7,220 nt of DNA from Planctomycetaceae bacterium (GTDB lineage: Bacteria; Planctomycetota; Planctomycetia; Pirellulales; UBA1268), in assembly GCA_947464585.1 (NCBI GenBank), contig CANHYS010000097.1, positions 1 through 7,220 on the forward strand. Direction: 5' to 3'. Positions 1 through 6,511 of the stretch are shown here, in pieces (within the stretch, counting starts at the first letter, position 1; every line of letters begins with the position of its first letter). A program made the translations under genes and the position numbers. Under the pieces are notes generated by a model. It made no database searches, was not told where the DNA came from, and saw only the letters and a program-made list of their open reading frames with translations.

Positions 1-395
1 AGCCCCACGCTGTCGGAAGGATTCGGCGCCGTCGCCGGAATGCCGCCCCAGCAGGCACAGTCGCCGAGGGCGACCACCGCGTTGGCCACGCCGGAGAGTT
101 CGGCCACCCAGTCCTTCATCGGCCGGTCGGCGAACATGTTGTAACGGCCGGTGCCGTGCGGAGCCCGGATCACCGTGCCCTCGAACACGAAAATGTCGAG
201 CGGCCGCTTGCCCGAGACGATGTCGGTGAGCATGGCCTTGACCTGGTCGCCGAGTTCCACGCCCAGCGACGGATGCCAGAGCACGTCGATGCCGAAGTCG
301 GTGACGAGGTCACACGCGCTCGGCTCCTCAGCGTTGAGGAACGACATCGTGTTGCCACTGCAGGCACCACCCTGGAGCCAGAGAAGAGTCGCCAT
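1..395 (-). CDS. [NiFe]-hydrogenase small subunit, high-affinity uptake type (partial, N-terminal 131 codons)
   Basis: This is the electron-transfer subunit of an H2-uptake [NiFe] hydrogenase; it would carry iron-sulfur clusters that take electrons from the NiFe site of the large subunit. The ATG at 395 follows a strong AAGGAGGAGG with 5 nt spacing. The protein opens directly with WLQGGACSGNTMSF (residues 6-19). There is no Tat leader, so the enzyme should be cytoplasmic or on the inner membrane face. Other family marks are LWHPSLG (39-45), FEGTV with the conserved Glu (71-75), MKDW (93-96) and GDCACWGGIP (111-120). The usual CxxC near the N-terminus is reduced to one Cys (C12, with Gly at position 9). 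This pattern, with the WHPSLG and MKDW blocks, matches remembered group 1h (Hhy, actinobacterial-type) and group 2a (Huc) small subunits. The subgroup is not settled, so no symbol is given. The C-terminal cluster-binding half lies beyond the left edge, and the large subunit is expected there too. Confidence 0.92.
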   Translation of the reverse strand, partial: MATLLWLQGGACSGNTMSFLNAEEPSACDLVTDFGIDVLWHPSLGVELGDQVKAMLTDIVSGKRPLDIFVFEGTVIRAPHGTGRYNMFADRPMKDWVAELSGVANAVVALGDCACWGGIPATAPNPSDSVG

Positions 396-400
396 TATTG

Positions 401-411
401 CCTCCTCCTTA
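401..411 (-). promoter_or_regulatory. Ribosome binding site of the hydrogenase small subunit, overlapping the permease stop codon
   Basis: On the minus strand the permease ends in TAA at 411-409. The same bases begin the sequence TAAGGAGGAGG, an almost ideal Shine-Dalgarno sequence ending 5 nt before the small-subunit ATG at 395. Ribosomes ending the permease would therefore stop on the initiation site of the next gene. This fixes the small-subunit start and suggests translational coupling within one transcript; the coupling is inferred. Confidence 0.8.
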
Positions 412-1152
412 GAGCCCGAATTTGACGAGCATCCCGCAAATCAGGATCGCCAGGCCCGCGAAGGCATGGCTGAACCGGCTGAGCTGCGGCAGATGTAGGA
501 ACGACATGCCGAATCGCATCACCATCACCGTCAGGGTCATGGTCGCCACCGTCGCGAGCGTGAAGGCGGCCACGACAGCCGCGACAGCCCACGGGCTCGC
601 CTTCGCGGCCGGGTACATCAGCAGCGGAATGAGCGGCTCGCACGGCCCGAACACGAACACGAGAAGGAGCAGCCACGGCGACCAGACGGAGGCGGTGGCC
701 GCCCCCGATGCGGAACCGCCCGCCGCGGCGGCGTGGAAGTGCACATGCCCGCCGTCATGCCGGTGCTGATGGCTGTGCAAGGTCTCATCAGCATGAACAT
801 GCAGGTGGGCGCGAGGCATCTTCCGCACAGCCTGCACGACGCCCCATGTCAGATAGGCGAGCCCAAACGCGATCAGCATCCAGGCGGCCATGTCGCCCCG
901 CAGCGACTCAAACGCCTCGAGCTTCATCAAAACGACGCCCACCGTGAGGCCGAGGAGCCCGATCAGCACCGATCCGGCCACGTGGCCGAGGCCGCAGCCC
1001 GTGGTAATCCAAAGTGTCTTGCGGGCCGACCAGTTGCCGGCCCGCGACATGGCGACGAACGGAATGAAGTGGTCGGGGCCGAGCAGCGTATGGACCACGC
1101 CAATCGACGCCGCAGTGAGGCTGAGAATGAGTGCTTCAGAAGACGGACCCAT
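409..1152 (-). CDS. UreH/NicO-like metal permease with His-rich loop, probable nickel importer
   Basis: A 247-residue membrane protein with about six hydrophobic segments, near residues 8-32, 47-76, 89-110, 158-183, 185-213 and 227-246. Helix 1 holds HTLLGPDH (21-28), the HX5DH form of the metal-binding signature seen in UreH/NicO-type nickel-cobalt permeases. Helix 2 has GLGH (54-57), and the fourth segment has FGPCEPL (168-174), also typical of the family and of the wider TauE/SafE-like annotation. Between the third and fourth segments is a loop with ten His in 25 residues (116-140), suited to binding Ni2+ or Co2+. The ATG at 1152 follows GGAGGAG (1167-1161) with 8 nt spacing. It lies immediately upstream of a hydrogenase structural gene and diverges from hypAB, which makes nickel supply for the hydrogenase the best reading. 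Cobalt or another metal cannot be excluded from sequence alone. Confidence 0.85.
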   Translation of the reverse strand: MGPSSEALILSLTAASIGVVHTLLGPDHFIPFVAMSRAGNWSARKTLWITTGCGLGHVAGSVLIGLLGLTVGVVLMKLEAFESLRGDMAAWMLIAFGLAYLTWGVVQAVRKMPRAHLHVHADETLHSHQHRHDGGHVHFHAAAAGGSASGAATASVWSPWLLLLVFVFGPCEPLIPLLMYPAAKASPWAVAAVVAAFTLATVATMTLTVMVMRFGMSFLHLPQLSRFSHAFAGLAILICGMLVKFGL

Positions 1153-1276
1153 GACACGGTCTCCTCCGTCGCACCCCTGCGACCGGCAACTCTATCGGCC
1201 GGACCGTCCGACAGGGAAGCGGTGACGACCCTAGAATCCGCGAGCCACCAAGAGCGGAAGCTGGCGCAGGCCTGAT
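1153..1276. promoter_or_regulatory. Divergent control region between permease/hydrogenase and hypAB
   Basis: These 124 bp separate two divergent transcription units that serve the same enzyme, so both promoters should lie here. Toward the permease, GGAGGAG sits 8 nt from the start codon. A perfect short inverted repeat, CGGAC-C-GTCCG, occupies 1200-1210 and could be part of an operator, though arms of 5 bp are expected often by chance in GC-rich DNA. No convincing -35/-10 pair was found toward the permease. Confidence 0.5.
1208..1237 (+). promoter_or_regulatory. Candidate sigma70-type promoter for hypAB
   Basis: CCGACA at 1208-1213 matches four of six -35 consensus bases, and TAGAAT at 1232-1237 matches five of six -10 bases, with an 18 bp spacer. 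Transcription would start near 1244, leaving a leader of about 33 nt before the hypA ATG. The -35 half overlaps the inverted repeat at 1200-1210. This is a pattern match only; planctomycete promoters are not well defined. Confidence 0.3.
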
Positions 1277-1687
1277 ATGCACGAGTTGTCGATCGCAAGC
1301 AGCATCGTCGAGATCGCGGGGGAGCACGCCCGGCGGGAGGGCGGCGGCCGGGTCGCGAGCGTGACACTGCGGATCGGCCGGCTTTCGTGCGTCCACGAGA
1401 ATGCCCTCCGCTACAGTTTTGACCTGGTCACGGAGGGCACGCCGCTGGCCGGCGCGACACTGGCCGTGATCGAAGTGCCGGTCCGGATCTGGTGCGATCT
1501 CTGTGAAGCCGAGGTCGAACTTCCGGGCATCCAGCGGTTTGCCTGCCCGGCATGTGGACACTTGAGCAGCGACATCCGTGCCGGCCGCGAACTCGACATC
1601 GAATCCATCCAGATCGCAGCCGATCCACTCGCACCGGAGCAGGTCGCAGCGGACACCCCCGAACTGTCGCAGCCGGAGCCATCATGA
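1277..1687 (+). CDS. hypA: HypA, hydrogenase nickel-insertion chaperone
   Basis: HypA binds Ni2+ and, with HypB, delivers it to the hydrogenase large-subunit precursor in the cytoplasm. The protein begins Met-His-Glu (MHELSI), with His2 as the known nickel ligand of the family. The zinc site is intact: C73-x2-C76 and C90-x2-C93. Conserved family segments include SIVEIA (9-14), VTLRIGRLSCV (29-39) and ALRYSFD (43-49). The length of 136 is somewhat above the usual 113-120, owing to an acidic, Pro-rich tail from about residue 115. The ATG at 1277 is preceded by a weak CAGG at 6 nt; starting elsewhere would remove or bury the essential Met-His. It is the first gene of a hypAB pair, and its TGA overlaps the hypB ATG as ATGA. 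Confidence 0.96.
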   Translation: MHELSIASSIVEIAGEHARREGGGRVASVTLRIGRLSCVHENALRYSFDLVTEGTPLAGATLAVIEVPVRIWCDLCEAEVELPGIQRFACPACGHLSSDIRAGRELDIESIQIAADPLAPEQVAADTPELSQPEPS

Positions 1688-2349
1688 TCGAGCCACGGAT
1701 CCTCGAGGTGCGGACGAAGATCTTGAAGAAGAACGATGAACTGGCCCGCGAAATGCGGCGGCAGTTTGAGTCGCTCGGTCTGCTCGTCGTCAACATGGTG
1801 TCGAGCCCCGGCACCGGCAAGACCTCGTTCCTCAGGGAAACGCTCTCACGACTGATGGCCCACGGCATCCCCGTGGCCGCCGTCGTGGGCGATCTCGAAA
1901 CCGACAACGACGCCCGCCGCCTCGCGGAGAGCGGTGCTCCGGTCCGCCAGATCATGACCCACGGACTCTGCCACCTCGAGGCCGACATGGTGCAGTCGCA
2001 CCTCGCCGGCTGGAAGCTCGCCGACCTCCACTATCTCTTCATCGAGAACGTCGGCAACCTGGTTTGCCCGACGAGCTGGGACCTCGGCGAATCGGTCCGA
2101 CTCGCCCTGCTGTCAGTGACGGAGGGGGAGGACAAGCCGCTCAAGTATCCGGGTCTCTTCAACACTGCCGACATCGCCGCGATCACGAAGACCGATCTGG
2201 CCGCCGCCTGCGAGTTCAACCGCGAACTCGCGCGGGCCAACATCGAATCGGTCAGGCCCGGCATGCGGATCATCGAGACCTCGGTGAAGACCGGCGTGGG
2301 CATCGACGAGTGGCTCGACTACCTCGCCGAGAAGCGACGGGCGTTGTAG
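1684..2349 (+). CDS. hypB: HypB, hydrogenase nickel-incorporation GTPase
   Basis: HypB is a SIMIBI-class GTPase that hydrolyses GTP to drive nickel transfer, together with HypA, into the hydrogenase large subunit. The 221-residue product has the P-loop SSPGTGKTS (40-48), the switch segment GDLETDND (69-76), and the dimer-interface metal site with C96-H97 in GLCHLEADM and C128 in ENVGNLVCP. The nucleotide-specificity motif is TKTD (168-171), a variant of NKxD. The ATG at 1684 is chosen because it gives the usual N-terminus, has GGAG at 1675-1678 with 5 nt spacing, and overlaps hypA by 4 nt. The same frame stays open back to 1552, but that extension lies inside hypA. Unlike many HypB proteins, it has neither an N-terminal His-rich stretch nor the CxxCGC high-affinity nickel motif, so it looks like a catalytic, non-storing form. 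Confidence 0.96.
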   Translation: MIEPRILEVRTKILKKNDELAREMRRQFESLGLLVVNMVSSPGTGKTSFLRETLSRLMAHGIPVAAVVGDLETDNDARRLAESGAPVRQIMTHGLCHLEADMVQSHLAGWKLADLHYLFIENVGNLVCPTSWDLGESVRLALLSVTEGEDKPLKYPGLFNTADIAAITKTDLAAACEFNRELARANIESVRPGMRIIETSVKTGVGIDEWLDYLAEKRRAL

Positions 2350-2447
2350 GGCACGCTACGTTGTTCGGTGGGAGGTGCTGACACGCCGCATTGGTTCGCC
2401 GGCTGCGGCATGCTCCTCAGCATCTGGAGTGGCTCAAGGCACGCCCC
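2350..2447. other. Convergent intergenic region between hypB and hypF
   Basis: These 98 bp lie between two converging stop codons (TAG at 2347-2349, and TGA read from 2450 to 2448 on the minus strand). The only stems seen are very short: GCCG/CGGC at 2398-2409 and ATGCT/AGCAT at 2410-2423, neither followed by a T run. No reliable intrinsic terminator and no gene is visible. Confidence 0.5.
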
Positions 2448-4757
2448 TCAGGGCCAAGCCACCAAACCCAACCCGCTTCGCGCCAGCACAGCCTGCCCCA
2501 GTGCCAGTCCGCCGTCGTTCGCCGGCACCCGCTGATGCACGAGCACCTCGAAGCCCGCCTGGTGGAGTTCGTCGATCGCCATCCGCAACAGCAACGCGTT
2601 CTGAAACACGCCGCCGGTCAGCCCGACGGTCGTGCCGGCCCCGGCAGCCCGTAGTCGCATGCAGACCTCCGCGATCATCCGGACAACCGCCATGTGAAAC
2701 CGTGCCGCGATCCGATCCGGCGGCAGTCCTGCCAGCGCATCGACAAGAACTCCCTGCACCACCGGCTGCCACCCGACCGGCATCGCCTTGCCATCGTGAA
2801 CATCGAATGCATAGGCACCGCCATCGTCCGTCGCTCCCGCCGCCAATGCCTCGAGATGCATGGCCGCCTCGGCCTCGTAGGTGATCGACTGTTTCACGCC
2901 GGCCAGCGCGGCCACGGCGTCGAACAGCCGCCCCATGCTGCTCGTAGCAGGGCAGTTGATATTTTTTGCAAGCTGTTGGCCGAGCAGTCTTCGCTCCGAG
3001 TCGGCTGCGGCCCGCACGGGCGCGAGCCGGTCGTCCCATTCAAGGCCCGCCGCATGGAGCACCGCCAGGGCCGTCCGCCAAGGGTGCCGGATGCTCGCGT
3101 CGCCCCCCGGCAGCGGAAACGGTGCCAGGTGCGCGGCACGACGGAATGCGCTGCCTGACACAGTAAAAAACTCGCCACCCCAGATCGTGCCGTCGTGGCC
3201 GTAGCCCGTGCCGTCGAAGCAGACGCCGATCACGCCGTCGAACGGGCGACCGTGCTCGGCCAGCAGGCTGGCGACGTGCGCCTCATGATGCTGCACCTGC
3301 ACGAGGGCGATCCCGCGGGCGGCCGCGAACCTGCGGGCCCAGTCCGTCGAGAGGTAGCCGGGGTGCAGGTCGGCCGCGACGATCGTGATCGCCACATCGA
3401 ACAGCCGCAGCACGTGGCTCGCCGTGTGGCCGAGCGACTCGAGTGTCTCGAGGTTGCCCATGTCGCCGATGTGCTGGCTCATGATCGCCTGATCGGCATG
3501 AGCGAGACAGACGGCCGCCTTGAGTTCGCCACCCACGGCCAGCACGGCCGGCCCCGGCTCCCCAAGTCTGATCGGCATCGGCGCATGCCCCCGCGACCGC
3601 CGGATCGGCATGACGGCCCCCGCGGCACACCGCACGACGGAGTCATCGCAGGCGACGTGGATAGGGCGATCGTGCATCAGAAAGGCATCGACAAGCGGAC
3701 CAAGACGTTGCACGCCGGCGGCGTTGTCGTGCACGATCGGCTCCTCGGAGAGGTTGCCCGATGTCATCACCAGCGGCGGCATGCCCTCGCAGAGGAGATG
3801 ATGCAGCGGTGAATATGGCAGCATGACGCCGACAAAGTCATTGCCGGGCGACACCTCCGCCGACAGTCCCGCATCCGTTGACCGCTTTCGCAGCAGCACG
3901 ATCGGCCGGTCGCGGCCCTCGAGCAGTCGTCTTTCCTGCTCGTCGACTCTGACGATGGCCTGCGCCGCGGCGAGGTTTTCCACCATCACGGCCAACGGCT
4001 TGCCGACACGCTGCTTGCGGCTCCGCAGGAGATCGACGGCCGCATCGCTCGTCGCATCGCAGACGAGGTGAAATCCACCCACTCCCTTGATGGCGACGAT
4101 ACTTCCGGCTCGCAGTAGGAGCTTCACGGCCACGACCGCCGCGTCGCCCTCGGCGATGCGATCTGCATCGTGGTCCGAGAGCCAGACCGACGGCCCGCAG
4201 GAGGGGCAGGCGTTTGGCTGCGCGTGGAAGCGTCGGTCCGCGGGATCGGCGTATTCCGCGGCGCACTGCAAACACATCGCGAATCCACGCATCGTGGTCT
4301 GCGGGCGGTCATAGGGCAGGCCGGTGATCACCGTGAACCGTGGGCCGCAGTTCGTGCAGTTGGTGAATGGATACCTGTACCGACGGTTGCCCGGGTCCCG
4401 AATGTCCGCAAGGCAGTCGTCGCAGGTGGCGATGTCGGCGGGCAGTGACGTGGCCGCTCCCGGGCGGGTGATGCTCTCGAGGATCATGAACCGTGGTGGT
4501 GCCGCCGCATCGACGAGCGCATCGACGACTGTCACCCGCTCGACCACGGCGAGCGGCGGAGCCGCGGCGGCGAAGCCGTCGAGAAACGCCTCCACGCGCT
4601 CGGCCGGCCCCTGCACCTCCGCCGTCACGCCGGCTGAATCATTCTCAACCCAGCCCGCAAGGCCCAGACCGCTCGCGCGCCGCCACACGAACGGCCTGAA
4701 GCCGACCCCTTGCACGACTCCAGAGATCGATAGTTGCTTGCGGGTGAGCGAGGCCAC
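2448..4757 (-). CDS. hypF: HypF, carbamoyltransferase for hydrogenase cyanide-ligand synthesis
   Basis: HypF uses carbamoyl phosphate and ATP to make carbamoyl-adenylate and transfers the carbamoyl group to the HypE C-terminus; HypE then makes the CN ligands of the NiFe centre. All domains of the family are present in its 769 residues (usual length about 750). The acylphosphatase domain has VVQGVGFRPFVW (14-25). The double zinc finger has exact canonical spacing: C112/C115, C134/C137, C162/C165, C184/C187, that is CX2CX18CX2C-X24-CX2CX18CX2C. The YrdC-like domain has KGVGGFHLVCDA (224-235), KPLAVMV (253-259) and MTSGNLSEEP (331-340). The Kae1-like domain has AVGGELK (407-413), HHEAH (490-494), FDGTGYGHDGTIWGGE (514-529), TGGVFQN (714-720) and ANDGGLALGQA (746-756). 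The start is GTG at 4757: the frame has a TAG at 4793-4791 with no other start between, and GGTGGA lies 8 nt upstream. It appears intact and active. It faces hypAB tail to tail, so it must have a separate transcript. Confidence 0.97.
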   Translation of the reverse strand: MASLTRKQLSISGVVQGVGFRPFVWRRASGLGLAGWVENDSAGVTAEVQGPAERVEAFLDGFAAAAPPLAVVERVTVVDALVDAAAPPRFMILESITRPGAATSLPADIATCDDCLADIRDPGNRRYRYPFTNCTNCGPRFTVITGLPYDRPQTTMRGFAMCLQCAAEYADPADRRFHAQPNACPSCGPSVWLSDHDADRIAEGDAAVVAVKLLLRAGSIVAIKGVGGFHLVCDATSDAAVDLLRSRKQRVGKPLAVMVENLAAAQAIVRVDEQERRLLEGRDRPIVLLRKRSTDAGLSAEVSPGNDFVGVMLPYSPLHHLLCEGMPPLVMTSGNLSEEPIVHDNAAGVQRLGPLVDAFLMHDRPIHVACDDSVVRCAAGAVMPIRRSRGHAPMPIRLGEPGPAVLAVGGELKAAVCLAHADQAIMSQHIGDMGNLETLESLGHTASHVLRLFDVAITIVAADLHPGYLSTDWARRFAAARGIALVQVQHHEAHVASLLAEHGRPFDGVIGVCFDGTGYGHDGTIWGGEFFTVSGSAFRRAAHLAPFPLPGGDASIRHPWRTALAVLHAAGLEWDDRLAPVRAAADSERRLLGQQLAKNINCPATSSMGRLFDAVAALAGVKQSITYEAEAAMHLEALAAGATDDGGAYAFDVHDGKAMPVGWQPVVQGVLVDALAGLPPDRIAARFHMAVVRMIAEVCMRLRAAGAGTTVGLTGGVFQNALLLRMAIDELHQAGFEVLVHQRVPANDGGLALGQAVLARSGLGLVAWP

Positions 4758-4873
4758 GTGAGGATTCCACCGGGGAAAGGACGGTGCATCCTACGCGCGA
4801 TCCCCAGACAATATCCCTTGCGAAACAACCGACGATGACCGCCCCGACGACGACCGAGACGGCGGGCCCGCGT
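4758..4873. other. Gap between DUF1501 gene and hypF
   Basis: These 116 bp separate two minus-strand genes. The gap is long enough to hold a hypF promoter, and hypF need not be cotranscribed with the DUF1501 gene. GCGGGCCCGC at 4862-4871 is palindromic but has no loop and no T tract, so I do not call a terminator. No clear -35/-10 pair was found. Confidence 0.4.
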
Positions 4874-6241
4874 TCAGACCAGTTCCGGCATGGGGTCGGT
4901 CTTGTCGAGCGGTGTCTGCGGCCGGCCAGCGTGGTCGGTGAGTGATACGGCCGCCGGGTCGATGCCGAGGTGACGGTAGAGCGAGGCGAGCACCTCGGCG
5001 AAGTGCACCGGGCGGTCGGTGATCGACGCGGCATGGCGGTCGGTGGCACCGATCACCTGTCCGGTGCGAAACCCACCGCCGGCGAGCAGTCCGCCGCCGA
5101 CTGCCGGCCAGTGATCGCGGCCGGCATCCTTGTTGATGAGCGGCGTGCGGCCAAACTCGCCCCAGGCCACCACGGCCACGTCCTTATCGAGACCGCGTTC
5201 ATGGAGGTCCTCGATGAGCGCGGAGAGTCCCTGATCGAACTGCGGCAGGTGTGTATTCTTCATGCCGTTGAACGTGTCGCTGTGGAAGTCCCAACGGCCA
5301 AAGTTCAGCGTCACCACTCGGCAACCGGCCTCGACGAGCCGCCGTGCCATGAGAAAGTGCTCGAGGTTCGTCGGCGCACCGTCACCGAACCGCTCCTTGC
5401 TTCCCTTGCCGTAGCGGTCACGGACCCGCTGCGGCTCCTCCGAGATGTCGATCGCCTTGGCGAGCCGGCTGCTGGTGAGGATGTCGAAGGCGGTCTGCGT
5501 GAGCGCGTCCATGCCGGCAAGCGACCGACTGGCGTCGATGTCACGGCGGAGGGTGTCGAGCCGCCGCAGGAGGTCGCGGCGGTCGTCGAGTCGGCTCCCG
5601 GCGACGTCCTTGAGCACCATGTCGCCGCTGGTCGGTCCATTGGGCCGGAAGGCCGCGTGCGACACCCCGAGGAAGCCGGGCAGCCCCGGCGAACCGTAGG
5701 GTGGGTGACCCGCGTCGGGCGAGAGACCCACGAACGGCGGCACCGCCCGGTCCACCGGCCCGAGCATCTTCGAGGTCACCGATCCGACGCTCGGCCACCC
5801 GCCCGTCGGCTGGTTGCGGACCGTGCGGCCGGTGTAGCAGATAAACGAATCATGATTGCCGTCAGGCGAGCCGTACACACTCCGCAACACGACGCACTTG
5901 TCCATGATCCCCGCCATCCGCGGCATGTGCTCGCAGATCTGCAGGCCCGGGACGTTCGTGCTGATCGGCCGGAACTCGCCGCGGATCTCCGCCGGCGCGT
6001 CCATCTTCATGTCGTACATGTCCTGATGCGCCGGTGCGCCGCACATGTAGATCATGATCACCGCCTTGTGCGACGAGCGGATGCCCGCCTCCTGCTCGGC
6101 CTTCAGGAGTTGGGGCAACGACAGGCCGCCCAGGGTGAGGCTGCCAATGCGAAGCATGTCGCGGCGACGGATGCCGTCGCAAAATGCCGAACGGCCGTCT
6201 GGACGGCGGCCCGGATGCGGATCGGCCACGATCGAAAGCAT
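4874..6241 (-). CDS. DUF1501 family protein with Tat-type leader
   Basis: A complete 455-residue DUF1501 protein, a family related to the alkaline-phosphatase/sulfatase fold and very abundant in planctomycetes; its substrate is unknown. Residues 24-45 form a twin-arginine leader: RRRDML followed by a hydrophobic stretch with GSLTLGGLSLP, so export by the Tat system is likely. Family blocks follow: HQDMYDMKMDAP (72-83), EIRGEFRP (85-92), TNVPGLQICE (95-104), VPPFVGLSP (168-176), NFGRWDFHSD (313-322), WGEFGRTP (360-367) and GRDHWP (374-379). The ATG at 6241 has AGGG 8 nt upstream, and an in-frame TAA lies 33 nt upstream with no other start between. Such genes often pair with DUF1549/DUF1553 (PSD1, cytochrome c-like) genes, but none is in the window. 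It is divergent from a second DUF1501 gene. Assignment to the family is firm; the biochemical role is not known. Confidence 0.93.
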   Translation of the reverse strand: MLSIVADPHPGRRPDGRSAFCDGIRRRDMLRIGSLTLGGLSLPQLLKAEQEAGIRSSHKAVIMIYMCGAPAHQDMYDMKMDAPAEIRGEFRPISTNVPGLQICEHMPRMAGIMDKCVVLRSVYGSPDGNHDSFICYTGRTVRNQPTGGWPSVGSVTSKMLGPVDRAVPPFVGLSPDAGHPPYGSPGLPGFLGVSHAAFRPNGPTSGDMVLKDVAGSRLDDRRDLLRRLDTLRRDIDASRSLAGMDALTQTAFDILTSSRLAKAIDISEEPQRVRDRYGKGSKERFGDGAPTNLEHFLMARRLVEAGCRVVTLNFGRWDFHSDTFNGMKNTHLPQFDQGLSALIEDLHERGLDKDVAVVAWGEFGRTPLINKDAGRDHWPAVGGGLLAGGGFRTGQVIGATDRHAASITDRPVHFAEVLASLYRHLGIDPAAVSLTDHAGRPQTPLDKTDPMPELV

Positions 6242-6511
6242 GGCGGTGGCCCTGATGGCGGAAACGGAGAATTACCCCGGAACACGAGTCTGCACACGAC
6301 ACTGCTCGGACAGTCTACCTCCGCAGCGTTCGTTTCCGACAGATGGGTCCCGCAGCGGAGCATTCGCTGGACCGAAATCCCCCAAACCACTGGTAGCACT
6401 CGACTTACAGCCTGAAACGGCGATGGAACCCTACAATTTCATGGAGACAGGACCGATACCAAGAGTAGACTTTGTGCTGAGATTTGAGGGTTCCCCGCGA
6501 GGGCGTTGGCG
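6242..6511. promoter_or_regulatory. Divergent intergenic region between two DUF1501 genes
   Basis: These 270 bp separate the two head-to-head DUF1501 starts and should hold both promoters. Toward the right-hand gene, TACAAT at 6432-6437 is one base from the -10 consensus, but no good -35 box sits at the right distance. The region is less GC-rich than the flanking coding sequence. Six-frame reading shows no convincing small gene: open frames that cross it are continuations of frames opposite or out of phase with the neighbouring genes. Confidence 0.4.

Noticed and set aside
733..1275. A 180-codon plus-strand open frame running through the permease gene and the divergent region up to hypA.
   Set aside because: It is antisense to a convincing membrane protein, has no domain signature, and would cover the control region of two operons; codon pattern fits a shadow.
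1552..1683. In-frame 44-codon upstream extension of hypB.
   Set aside because: It lies wholly inside hypA, adds Arg/His/Pro-rich sequence unlike any HypB N-terminus, and the ATG at 1684 has a ribosome binding site and the classic ATGA overlap.
2398..2423. Two tiny hairpins (GCCG/CGGC and ATGCT/AGCAT) between hypB and hypF as a terminator.
   Set aside because: Stems are only 4-5 bp and no T run follows on either strand; such stems are common by chance at this GC content.
2434..3039. A 201-codon minus-strand open frame overlapping the hypF 3' end in the -1 frame, entered through a properly phased A AAA AAT heptamer (A run at 2967-2962), which could suggest programmed frameshifting.
   Set aside because: HypF is complete and conserved to its normal C-terminus in the zero frame, the overlapping product is Arg/Gly-rich low-complexity typical of a GC-rich shadow frame, and no downstream stimulatory structure was evident. 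It is more likely chance.
4862..4871. Palindrome GCGGGCCCGC just after the DUF1501 stop codon.
   Set aside because: It has no loop and no T tract, and 10 bp GC palindromes are expected in this composition; not enough to call a terminator or operator.
4970..6415. A 481-codon plus-strand open frame, the longest on that strand.
   Set aside because: It lies opposite the DUF1501 gene, whose product matches the family over its full length. The antisense product is His/Arg/Val-rich with no recognisable domain, as expected for the complement of a GC-rich gene.
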